DNA of 64,000 nucleotides, taken from the NCBI GenBank assembly GCA_963691905.1, contig OY829894.1, positions 1,798,001-1,862,000 on the forward strand. Direction: 5' to 3'. Under the pieces are notes generated by a model. It was given only the letters and a program-made list of their open reading frames with translations, made no database searches and was not told where the DNA came from. Each line of letters starts with the position of its first letter. The first letter of the stretch is position 1. The translations under genes were made by a program, and so were the position numbers. This stretch comes from QGON01 sp963691905 (GTDB lineage Bacteria > Pseudomonadota > Gammaproteobacteria > Chromatiales > Chromatiaceae). Positions 25,701-32,968 of this stretch are shown one piece after another.

Positions 25701-26251
25701 TTCTTGTCACCAGGAATCGGCAGGCCGCCATCGGCGATATGAAAAGAACCCTTGGTGGTCCGGCGATCGCTGGCGGGATTGTGCAGCACACCCTGCTTCA
25801 CCCGGAAACTGTTGACGATATCGGAGTGGAACTCATCCTCGCCCAACGGCAGGGAGAGCTCCCGGGCTACGCCATGCCTGTCAAGGATGAAGGTCATGGC
25901 CGGTAGCTTGGGCATCTCCCCTTCAGGAAGACCCTCAAGATAACGTTCCAAAAAAGACTGGATACGTTGATCAGCGGGACAGAGGTAGTCGGTGAGTAGC
26001 CGGTTCTTCTCCCGGTAAGTCTTGAGCAGATCCTGGGCGGTGGAAAAAAACGCCTCATCTCCGCCGGCAACTGTGGGCTGACCCGAAGACGCCAGTTTCA
26101 GGTTGATATAGAGCTGTAGCTTTTTGCTCTCTTCTTCCGGATCTGCCGGAACATCTTTAAGACCGAGGGAACGCTCGAAGTCCATGACTTCTCCAAATCT
26201 GTTAACCGCGCGCATCCTGCCCGATGCAGCGTCCAGATTCAAGTCTGACAC
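22718..26251 (-). CDS. PPi-type phosphoenolpyruvate carboxykinase
   Basis: A 1177-residue protein that I recognise as the diphosphate-dependent PEP carboxykinase known from Propionibacterium and Entamoeba. It interconverts PEP, CO2 and phosphate with oxaloacetate and pyrophosphate (EC 4.1.1.38). Size and several blocks agree with that family: HTGCVILAPHL-like GQTGCVILAPHLTQLTKKS, CHKPSTVSGGGKSEISK near residue 510, GRRNNPPE, and TGKSPSTTGAGSEGALTKGPFNAL near 885. It is about twice the size of ATP- or GTP-PEPCK and unlike them. Assignment rests on memory of the family, not a search. The start is GTG at 26251; an ATG at 26215 is a good alternative. Confidence 0.85.
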   Translation of the reverse strand: MSDLNLDAASGRMRAVNRFGEVMDFERSLGLKDVPADPEEESKKLQLYINLKLASSGQPTVAGGDEAFFSTAQDLLKTYREKNRLLTDYLCPADQRIQSFLERYLEGLPEGEMPKLPAMTFILDRHGVARELSLPLGEDEFHSDIVNSFRVKQGVLHNPASDRRTTKGSFHIADGGLPIPGDKKTVPKRCFAFMLTAAMDPPDELLQIPFTSRLEEQAKMFVSLLLRPTVCPEIPGQDSEKSMEIRFFAPGNLVSNLDFVESIFGNGGNPLLPEFDSALDVDHWSGQTGCVILAPHLTQLTKKSVGLPHFDDASERQRAEGMCWQSEDERYNDGQAFKITARDESGVIVTILADNYYGYCKKEVKTQIGFAANLFGLAEEEHAGGALAFPRRNHGIEYGVDSTTREPGYSFQDVVERYGDIMHLQPEGHGIDKRFPDVIYVPQDLRMDLQEQSIAFLRDGESHVIRLQPGKIYIQPNGYKIEMQKHPDAPSWRLIGTDPEGTFCHKPSTVSGGGKSEISKSLDDAVIYGPLFVDELQVDLDRVQEIYERDYSDRLKSSFESVDRDPSRKPLSKERSLGSFIKLMTPSPSYTDEYNAWLESIPPRILALAFVIKRFYRPFWGTNWRKYISVDEIDGAAGHELKLLDRRIIASYLRVGFDERGEWRIFKVRQDFIAADKIQMEDDITTSVVVRAKSLDDCRCGYDNDRSVKLTSNCEYRLFQRPDDAVIPGFDKQTEFDMAQPGNFLANFEPLNGEKLTEVVEDVLNLCNFTPPMRELLTGAHEAQSGYVVSSAHPRLVDGKPSKNPRYLQTRQDLVEPIRAYVAEIGARFHRKLPLGKKVCHPVDAVLAGRRNNPPETGIRSLAVYNPIHYQELPELFMDFVCSLTGKSPSTTGAGSEGALTKGPFNALRATADLNNALVSFILTGYPGFSSSAGYVGPNVRVAHDISLLIPEVWARLDEHERDPVYLIENGYLEPLEDFEHNGHRVLASRLGYRITDRFVHGFLGKIFDNANTVLTESILKPELQGLDVFADGIDNIVEAQQRVAQQYLDDGSVEDACPPLKAVLHIMATGEYEGKAVHDPEIRAMFTSDYLLASDWYQERLRVKQAREITLWQRHTDYLQDFLNRPGYADVAEKMGIASRLEVAEARLVAARSDDYLQSLVGTIGADPLRPADTSA

Positions 26252-26393
26252 ATCTCAAACCGGACCAATACAACCCTTAAAAATAAGTTTTTTTACTTTA
26301 ACAAACAGTCTGTTACAGAAATTTCTCCATATTTTTCCGGGCATTCAGAAAGCCTGTGAAATCTTTCATTGCCTGAGGCAAACAAGAGGAAAT

Positions 26394-26413
26394 CGGGTAG
26401 GAGCACCTACCCG
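26394..26413 (-). terminator. stem-loop after the twin-CX12C protein gene
   Basis: A perfect eight-pair stem with a four-base loop (CGGGTAGG-AGCA-CCTACCCG) lies 11 bases after the stop codon of the leftward gene at 26425. The downstream tract (ATTTCC) is only weakly U-rich, so it may be a terminator or a transcript-end stabiliser. The rest of 26252-26424 shows nothing I recognise. Confidence 0.5.
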
Positions 26414-26424
26414 TTGACAGAGCA

Positions 26425-26868
26425 CTAGTTAGCTGCCGATTGCATGCAGCTATCCATCTCGGTACTACTGGCACTCTTTCCCAGACAGCCTTTTATCGCC
26501 TCGCTCCGCTTGATCGACAGTTTCAGATCTTTCACCATCTGGACCTTCATTTCCGGACTCCACTCGATATCCTTCGGGTCAGGCACGGGTGATGCTTTGC
26601 CATGAGAACTCTCCTTGCCTCCGCCCACGGAGCGCATAGCCTGCTCCCTGGCCTCGGTCATAATGGCAACACACTTCATCAGATCATCCTTGCTGGATGT
26701 CCCTTCCAGACAGGTCAGGGTCTTTCTCATCGCAGGTATGCTCGTCTCCATCACTGGAAGCATCCTCTGCTTTGCCATCTTGAACATCTGTTCCCTGTCC
26801 ACCTGTTCCTGCGGGGACTGTGCAAAGACGATCGCCGGCAGCAGCAAGATCGGTAACAGATATTTCAT
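26425..26868 (-). CDS. secreted protein with twin CX12C motifs, unknown function
   Basis: I do not recognise this 147-residue protein. It has a clear Sec signal peptide (MKYLLPILLLPAIVFA, cleavage after residue 16). The mature chain is helical and charged, with exactly four cysteines: Cys53, Cys66, Cys128 and Cys141. They form two C-x12-C pairs with identical spacing, 61 residues apart. A linker near 82-103 is rich in Gly, Ser and Pro. The layout suggests two helical hairpins closed by disulfides in the periplasm. It lies 38 bases downstream of the unknown membrane-protein gene, so they may form an operon. Confidence 0.7.
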   Translation of the reverse strand: MKYLLPILLLPAIVFAQSPQEQVDREQMFKMAKQRMLPVMETSIPAMRKTLTCLEGTSSKDDLMKCVAIMTEAREQAMRSVGGGKESSHGKASPVPDPKDIEWSPEMKVQMVKDLKLSIKRSEAIKGCLGKSASSTEMDSCMQSAAN

Positions 26869-26906
26869 TGGCTTCTCCTGGAGATTATTGGGACAGCCAT
26901 ACTACC

Positions 26907-27917
26907 CTATCCTGCGACAGGAGGCTTTTGTGCATTGCCTTCACTGCCTGGCGACCCGGCCACACTGGAGGGCCTTTTCCCGACCGAGCGCAGATCGACC
27001 AATTTGTTGAGCAGGTCAAACCAGAAGGGTGCGCCCATGGAGATCGCAAGGATAGTGATCAACAGACCGGTCATCTTGACCAACACCGCCCAAAGTCGGC
27101 TCTCTCTGTCTCCTTTTGCATCGTCCCGGTTCTGCCAGAATTTTATTACCGACTCGCTATCCCAGCCCAAGGGCAGAGAGAGGCCTTCAATTTTCTTAAC
27201 AACCTCCTTGTAATCCTGGTCCTTCGTCAGGACATCTTTGTCACTCTTTGCAAGCTGCTCTGCCTGCGCCACCAGGGCCGTACGCACACCGGAATCATGC
27301 CACAGCGCATGGGCGATATGGATAGTGTCGATGTTCATCGAAGTGACGACCACGGCGGCGACAAGGAGGATAATCATCTGCGACTGACGTCGATACCAGC
27401 CCGACGCCCGATCCATCGAGGTATCAAACCACGCCTCGATATTGGACTGAATCTTCTCCAGATCATCTCCCGCGTTATCGAGCAATGGCAGGAGGGAGCG
27501 TTTGAGGTGCTCGTTCTCCTCCTTGTTGATCAGACTTCGGATCGACGAAACCGTTTTCATCCTGCCATCCATGCCCCTGGCCCCGATGGTATCGAGCAGG
27601 GTAATGGCAAAGCTGTGAGGCGGGATATAGTTCGGTACCTTCTCATCCCTCTGCTTACCGAAAAAGCGTACCGGAGGCTGTTTCAGGACACTGATGAAGG
27701 GATGTGACGTGACCTTGCTGATCAGAGTGGCAGCCGCCGAATTCTCCACAGGCTTTGCCTCATTCGTCAACAATTGATTGAGCGCTGTCAGCAGGTTCTT
27801 GGAGCGCAGATTGAAAAAACCAGCGATCATCTCATTGAGCGAGGAGCAGAGCAGGCTCAGCAAAACATAGATGAATGCCAAGCCAATGGCGACCTCAAGC
27901 ATGACTGATCCAAACAT
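26907..27917 (-). CDS. conserved membrane protein, unknown function
   Basis: A 336-residue protein with three likely membrane segments: residues 6-25, 180-198 and a C-terminal one near 283-305. The stretch WFDTSMDRASGWYRRQSQ just before the second segment is a block I have seen in an unnamed family of bacterial membrane proteins. The soluble region between segments 1 and 2 is helical and polar. The ATG at 27917 has AGGAGG at good spacing. It heads a probable two-gene unit with the secreted protein at 26425. No enzymatic motif is visible. Confidence 0.75.
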   Translation of the reverse strand: MFGSVMLEVAIGLAFIYVLLSLLCSSLNEMIAGFFNLRSKNLLTALNQLLTNEAKPVENSAAATLISKVTSHPFISVLKQPPVRFFGKQRDEKVPNYIPPHSFAITLLDTIGARGMDGRMKTVSSIRSLINKEENEHLKRSLLPLLDNAGDDLEKIQSNIEAWFDTSMDRASGWYRRQSQMIILLVAAVVVTSMNIDTIHIAHALWHDSGVRTALVAQAEQLAKSDKDVLTKDQDYKEVVKKIEGLSLPLGWDSESVIKFWQNRDDAKGDRESRLWAVLVKMTGLLITILAISMGAPFWFDLLNKLVDLRSVGKRPSSVAGSPGSEGNAQKPPVAG

Positions 27918-28020
27918 AGCCCCATCCTCCTGGAGTAACGAGCGTGGACAATTTCAAATAGTATAACGATTCAGCTTAGCCTCAGAGGTTAATCATTTCC
28001 GTAGGCCGGGTTAGATGCGC

Positions 28021-28041
28021 AAAAAGGGGACAGATTTATTT
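28021..28041 (+). repeat. 21-bp repeat, left copy flanking the RND genes
   Basis: The 21 bases here (beginning AAAAAGGGGACAG) recur as an exact reverse complement at 32550-32570, on the far side of the RND operon. The left copy runs into a further inverted repeat (GATTTATTT ... AAATAAATC, 28033-28055), so each copy is part of a hairpin. The gap 27918-28178 otherwise holds only a short spurious reading frame and a CG-alternating run near 28070-28078. Confidence 0.8.
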
Positions 28042-28178
28042 ACCATAAATAAATCTTTTTTCACTCTACGCGCGCGCGACCTGATAAGCACCTTGTTGTC
28101 GAAACTCCTATCCAAACAGTTGGTCGCAGAAACCTTTGGCCTTCTCTGCGTCCCAGGTCTGCAGTTTGTCTACACTGA

Positions 28179-31100
28179 TCATCCGGGCTGGGGGGAGATT
28201 TCTGCAGACTGAGGACTCTTGACGCTGTAAAACACAGCATAAATCACGGGTACGATCCCCAGTGTCAAAATGGTGGAGAGCAAAATTCCTGCAATGATGG
28301 CGACCGCCATTGGCTCCCACATTTCGCCCCCTCCCAGGTAGAGAGGAATCAGGCCCAACACGGTGGTGGCTGTGGTGAGCAGGATGGGACGCAGGCGGCG
28401 CTGGGCGGCTTCGATGATGGCCTGTTGCGGCGGTAGTCCGTTGACATCCAGTTCAAGCTGGATGCGTTCAAGAAGGACGATGGCGTTGTTGATGACGATG
28501 CCGGCCAGGGATATCACGCCCAGCAGGGTCATGAAGCCGAAGAAAGAGTCGGCGAGAATGAGTCCGTAGATCACACCAATCAGCCCCAGGGGGATGGTGA
28601 GGATCACGATGAGTGATTTGCGCAGGGAGTTGAACTGGGCCACCAGCAGCATGATGATGATGAAGCCGGCGATGGGCAGTTTTTCGGCGATGGATTGGGT
28701 GGCGGCGCCGGAGGATTCAGCTTCGCCGCCGAGTTCGTAGCGATAGCCGGGTGGCCAGCCGGCTTGTTGGGCCGTCAGCCAGGGCCGAAGCGCGGCGAAG
28801 GCTGTGGCAGCGGTGCTGCCCTCTTGCAGTTGGGCACCGATGGAGACGGTCTTCATGCGGTCTCGACGCAGAACCTTTGAGGCCCCCCACAACACCTCCA
28901 CGTCCGCGACCTGCGTGAGCGGCACCGCCTTGCCGGTGGCCTGCGAATAGACCGACAGGGCTTCGAGCTTGCCGATGTCCTGCCGGTCGGCGGTGGAGGA
29001 GCGCAGCATGACCGGAATCACCTCGTCGCCCTCGCGGAACTGGGTGAGTTCCATACCGCTGAGGCCTGTCTGTAAGGAGATGGCGATGTCCTCGCTGGTG
29101 ACACCGGAGCGCAGGGCCCGAGGCTGGTCGATGTTGATGGCCAGTTTCTTGATCCGCTGGCCCCAGTCATCGTTGATGTTCTGTAGCCCGGGGATCTCCC
29201 TCATTTTCTCTTTGACCTGGGCGACCAGAGAGAACAGTTCGTCCGTGTCGCGGCCGGAGAGGCGGACTTCCACCGGGTTGGCGATGGCTGCGCCGTTTTC
29301 GAAACGGCGCATGGTCACCCGCAGATCGGGAAAATGCTCGAAGGTGTAGCGGTCGAGCTTCTCCATCAGCCCTGTGATCGCCTCGGCGGAGGTCACATGC
29401 ACGATGATCAGGGCATAGTTGGAGCTGACCGCATGGGGCGAATGGGTGAGCACGAAGCGCATTCCGCCAAAGCCGATGTAAGCCACGGTGCGGGTGACGC
29501 CCATGGCTTGTTCCGCCAATTCATCAGAAGCCGGTTGTGCGGTTTTCAGTTCATCCTGGATGAAACCCTCGATCTGACTCACCATCGATTCGGTGGTTTC
29601 AATGGAGGTGCCCAGAGGCAGTTCCAGTTCGAGCTTGAAGTAGGTCCGATCCGAGGGAGGGAAGAAGATGTTGGGAATGAAACGGAAGCTGTAGAGTGCG
29701 CTGGCGAACACCAGGGCGATGATCAGCAAGGTGGAAAACCTGAACCTGAGCAGCAGCTTCAGCATGCCCCGGTAACCTCGGTAGAAGGCGCTGTCGAAAC
29801 TCTCCTGCTGCTGATCCAGCTTGAGGAAGTTGACCGCCAGCATGGGGATAACCGTCAGAGACAGGATCCAGGAACAGAGCAGGGTGATGGTGACGACCTT
29901 GAACAGGGATGCGGTGAATTCACCCGTGGTGGATTCGGCCAGAAAGATCGGCAGAAAGGCGGCGGAGGTGGTCAGGGAGGAGGTGAGCAGTGGCACCCGC
30001 AGCTCGGCGGCGGATTCGATGGCTGACTTGACCGGCGCCATGCCACTGGCCATGCGTGTCATGATGCTCTCGGACATGACGATGCCGTTGTCCACCAGCA
30101 TGCCCAGGGCGATGATCAGGGCGGCCAGCGAGATCTGATCCAAGCCGATGTCGAAGAAGGACATGACCAGCATGGTGATGATCATGCTGGCGGGGATCAG
30201 GGCCGCGACGATTAAGCCGCTGCGCAGCCCCAGTGAGATGATCATCACCGCCGCCACCACGGCGATGGCCTGCATCAGATTGGAGATGAAGCTGCTGACC
30301 TTGTCCTGCACCTCATCGGGGGTGAAATGCACGATATCCAGATCGAGGCCCAGCGGGTAGGCTCCCTGCAGGTCAGCCAGGACTTCCGATACCTGTTTGC
30401 CAAGCACGATGTTGTTGCCGCCCTCGCGCATGGAGATGCCCAGGGCCAGGGCGGGTGTGCCGTCGGCGTGGACCTTGGTGGCCGGCGGATCGATGTAGCC
30501 GCGCCAGACCTTGGCTACGTCCTTCAGATAGATCAGTGTACGATTGCCTGGCACCTGGATGATGGTGTGGCGAATCTCTTCCAGGGTTTCGTAGTTGCCG
30601 CTGGGTTCCAGGTCGATGCGCTCCCGGCCCAGGGTGACCGTGCCACCGGCAACGATGATGTTGCGGCTGGCCAGCATCTGGCTGAGTTGCGCGGGTGAGA
30701 TGCCCAGTTCCGTCAGACGTGCGTTGTTGTATTCCACAAAGATACGTTCGTCCTGGACGCCGTAGAGCTGCACCTTGGCGGCATCCGGCAGGCGCAGCAG
30801 TTCATCGCGGGTCTGTTCGGCAAAGTTATTCAGCTCGGCATAGCTGAAATCCGGCCCGGTAACGCCGATGACAATGTCGAACACGTCGCCGAATTCATCG
30901 TTGACGATGGGGCCTACGATGCCGTCCGGCAGATCACCCGCCGCGCTGTCGATCTTGCGTCGAAGATCGTCCCAGATCGGTCGCATGATCGCATAGCTCT
31001 CGCTGATATTGACCGAGATAATAGAGACACCCGCACGGGATTCACTGCTGACGAAATCCAGCTCCGGAATCTGCTGAATGACTGTTTCCAGCTTATCTGT

Positions 31101-31289
31101 CACAAGCTGTTCGACACGTTGCGGACTGGCGCCAGGAAAATAGGTTGTTACCTGGGCGGTGCGGATGACGAAGCCCGGATCGTAGGCGCGGGGCATCTTG
31201 GTGAACGCCTCTACGCCTGCCAACAGCAGAACCACCAGCAGGACCAGGGTCGTGCGGTTGTTCTTCAGCGCGAACTCGGTGATGCTCAA
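28179..31289 (-). CDS. RND-family efflux transporter permease
   Basis: A 1036-residue inner-membrane proton-driven pump of the AcrB/HAE1 superfamily, which exports hydrophobic or toxic compounds with an adaptor and an outer-membrane channel. It begins MSITEFALKNNRTTLVLLVVL (first membrane helix), with periplasmic porter domains after TM1 and TM7. The TM4 block is GMLVDNGIVMSESI: the first of the two acidic proton-relay residues is present, while the second is Asn. It has the AcrB-like total length. It overlaps the adaptor gene by four bases. No TolC-type gene is nearby. Substrate unknown. Confidence 0.9.
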   Translation of the reverse strand: MSITEFALKNNRTTLVLLVVLLLAGVEAFTKMPRAYDPGFVIRTAQVTTYFPGASPQRVEQLVTDKLETVIQQIPELDFVSSESRAGVSIISVNISESYAIMRPIWDDLRRKIDSAAGDLPDGIVGPIVNDEFGDVFDIVIGVTGPDFSYAELNNFAEQTRDELLRLPDAAKVQLYGVQDERIFVEYNNARLTELGISPAQLSQMLASRNIIVAGGTVTLGRERIDLEPSGNYETLEEIRHTIIQVPGNRTLIYLKDVAKVWRGYIDPPATKVHADGTPALALGISMREGGNNIVLGKQVSEVLADLQGAYPLGLDLDIVHFTPDEVQDKVSSFISNLMQAIAVVAAVMIISLGLRSGLIVAALIPASMIITMLVMSFFDIGLDQISLAALIIALGMLVDNGIVMSESIMTRMASGMAPVKSAIESAAELRVPLLTSSLTTSAAFLPIFLAESTTGEFTASLFKVVTITLLCSWILSLTVIPMLAVNFLKLDQQQESFDSAFYRGYRGMLKLLLRFRFSTLLIIALVFASALYSFRFIPNIFFPPSDRTYFKLELELPLGTSIETTESMVSQIEGFIQDELKTAQPASDELAEQAMGVTRTVAYIGFGGMRFVLTHSPHAVSSNYALIIVHVTSAEAITGLMEKLDRYTFEHFPDLRVTMRRFENGAAIANPVEVRLSGRDTDELFSLVAQVKEKMREIPGLQNINDDWGQRIKKLAINIDQPRALRSGVTSEDIAISLQTGLSGMELTQFREGDEVIPVMLRSSTADRQDIGKLEALSVYSQATGKAVPLTQVADVEVLWGASKVLRRDRMKTVSIGAQLQEGSTAATAFAALRPWLTAQQAGWPPGYRYELGGEAESSGAATQSIAEKLPIAGFIIIMLLVAQFNSLRKSLIVILTIPLGLIGVIYGLILADSFFGFMTLLGVISLAGIVINNAIVLLERIQLELDVNGLPPQQAIIEAAQRRLRPILLTTATTVLGLIPLYLGGGEMWEPMAVAIIAGILLSTILTLGIVPVIYAVFYSVKSPQSAEISPQPG

Positions 31290-32419
31290 GGCTTAGTCCC
31301 CGGATTCCAGCGAACTTTCATCTCCGGTTGCGCCTGGCTCATGCCGGCGGTGAGGAGGTGGTCGCCCTGTTTCAGGCCCGAGGTGATGAGCAGGCCACGG
31401 TTGTCGATCTCGCCGGTGGTGACGGCACGGCGCTGGATCACGCCGACGCCACGCTTGCCGGTCTCGGCGGCTGTCGGGGTATCGTCATCTGCTCTGGTAT
31501 CAGATTCAGCCAGCGCCTCCACCACATACACATAACGTCCTTGCATATCTTCCAGCACCGAAGAGGCGGGCACATGGAATATGGCGCCGTTATCCTCTGC
31601 GCTGCTCTCGGTCTCGATGATAACCACCGCGCTCATGCCGGGGAGAATGGTGTAGCCCTTCACACGGGGCATGGTGAAGGTCACTTCATAGGTCTGGTTC
31701 TCCTCGTCCGCGCTGGTTGCCGCCTCCTTGAGTTTCAGCGGGAAGCGCTGTTCGGTGATGGCATCGAAATGTACGAAGTAGGAGTGGGTCTGGATCCTCT
31801 TCCGGGTGCGCAACATGATGCTTTCCGGCACATTGATCTGGATGGTGAGCGTGGAGATATCCTGCAGGGTGACGATCTGGGTCTGCGGGGTGACTTCCTC
31901 GTGTATTTCGACAAAACGCCTTGCGAGGCGGCCATCGAAGGAAGCCCGCAGCACCGTGTAATTCAGGTTCTGTCTTGTCCCCTCCAACTGGGCCTCTGCG
32001 GTGACGTACTGTGCGTTGAGCTTGTCAAAATCGGATTGGGAGATATGGCCGGGGCCGACGAGTTTCTTGCCGCGCTGGAAATTGGATCGGGCGGTCTCAT
32101 AACTGGCCAGGCTGGATTTCAGCTCGATCCGGGCATCGGTCTGATCCAGCTTGGCAATGACCTCGCCCTTTTTGACCTTCTCACCCTCCTTGACCGGCAT
32201 CTCATTGATGATGCCTGTAACGCGGAAACTGAGATTGGCGCTACGGGCGGCGTCCACCACGGCAGGAAATTCGCGGGTGGCCTTGGTGACGGTGGGTTCG
32301 ACCTCCAGGGTGCGAACAGGACGGAGAATTTCCGGCGGCACAACAGGTTCGGTCTCTGTTCCACAGGAGAGCAACAGGGGGCTGAAGATCAGGCTCAACA
32401 GCAGCGGGGTAATTTTCAT
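31286..32419 (-). CDS. RND efflux periplasmic adaptor (membrane fusion lipoprotein)
   Basis: A 377-residue adaptor that links the pump to an outer-membrane channel. A lipoprotein signal ends in the lipobox LLSC with Cys19 as the lipid-bearing residue. The lipoyl/barrel-sandwich half-motifs are visible as VKEGEKVKKGEVIAKLDQTDARIEL, then an alpha-hairpin, then LRASFDGRLARRFVEIHEEV. Beta-barrel and membrane-proximal domains follow. It overlaps the permease start, giving a two-gene operon. The whole operon is bracketed by the 21-bp inverted repeat. Confidence 0.9.
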   Translation of the reverse strand: MKITPLLLSLIFSPLLLSCGTETEPVVPPEILRPVRTLEVEPTVTKATREFPAVVDAARSANLSFRVTGIINEMPVKEGEKVKKGEVIAKLDQTDARIELKSSLASYETARSNFQRGKKLVGPGHISQSDFDKLNAQYVTAEAQLEGTRQNLNYTVLRASFDGRLARRFVEIHEEVTPQTQIVTLQDISTLTIQINVPESIMLRTRKRIQTHSYFVHFDAITEQRFPLKLKEAATSADEENQTYEVTFTMPRVKGYTILPGMSAVVIIETESSAEDNGAIFHVPASSVLEDMQGRYVYVVEALAESDTRADDDTPTAAETGKRGVGVIQRRAVTTGEIDNRGLLITSGLKQGDHLLTAGMSQAQPEMKVRWNPGTKP

Positions 32420-32549
32420 TATTACTATTTACAGTCCGTGTCTATGAAATCAAGTTCAGCCGAAAGCTTACTCCAAGCCAGATAACAGCAGGGATTTTAG
32501 CACCTGAAAAGGCAGGGGCAAGGAGACAGATGTATTTATGGGAAATTGA

Positions 32550-32570
32550 AAATAAATCTGTCCCCTTTTT
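32550..32570 (-). repeat. 21-bp repeat, right copy flanking the RND genes
   Basis: Exact reverse complement of 28021-28041. The neighbouring bases 32524-32563 (GACAGATG... to ...AATCTGTC) form an imperfect hairpin. It lies between the start of the adaptor gene and the end of the chelatase-like gene, so it may also serve as terminator for the leftward pepN-chelatase pair. Confidence 0.8.
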
Positions 32571-32593
32571 GCCTTTTTTGCCTTTTTGAGTTG

Positions 32594-32968
32594 TCATCCC
32601 CTATCCTCTCCCGCGCAGTCAAGCAACATAGCGGATATCCCATCGGCACCGCCCAGATAGGGGGCAATCCGGACCCTGACCTTGGGATGTTTACGTTGGG
32701 TAGCCTCCACTTCCTGTGGAATATCGAGGCTCACATGCCGGCCTGCAGAGAGAAAATAGGGCAGCACGACCACCTCTTCCGCACCCTCTGTAATGCACTG
32801 CTCGATCCCTGCTGGAATGGAGGGATCGGTAAGTTCCAGGAAAGCACAAATCACAGAATGATAACTATTCCCCGCCTCTGCTCTCACCCGCTCCGTCAGC
32901 CGCCGGATCTCTTCGTTGGAGGCCTCCCGGCGACTGCCGTGCGCCACAATCAGCAGCGCCCTGTTCAC
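32594..32968 (-). CDS. small CbiX/SirB-type sirohydrochlorin chelatase
   Basis: A 124-residue single-domain chelatase. MNRALLIVAHGSRREASNEE gives the first metal-binding histidine (His10), and VVVLPYFLSAGRHVSLDIP gives the second. Small CbiX proteins put cobalt, nickel or iron into sirohydrochlorin. In an organism that makes large amounts of siroheme for DsrAB, an iron chelatase role (SirB-like) is plausible, but metal choice cannot be read from sequence. Its ATG overlaps the pepN stop by four bases. DsrN, the siroheme amidase, is encoded about 6 kb away. Confidence 0.85.
   Translation of the reverse strand: MNRALLIVAHGSRREASNEEIRRLTERVRAEAGNSYHSVICAFLELTDPSIPAGIEQCITEGAEEVVVLPYFLSAGRHVSLDIPQEVEATQRKHPKVRVRIAPYLGGADGISAMLLDCAGEDRG

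Noticed and set aside
28015..28212. 65-codon frame in the gap before the RND permease
   Set aside because: It begins inside the 21-bp repeat, translates its hairpin and runs into the 3' end of the permease gene. No ribosome-binding site.
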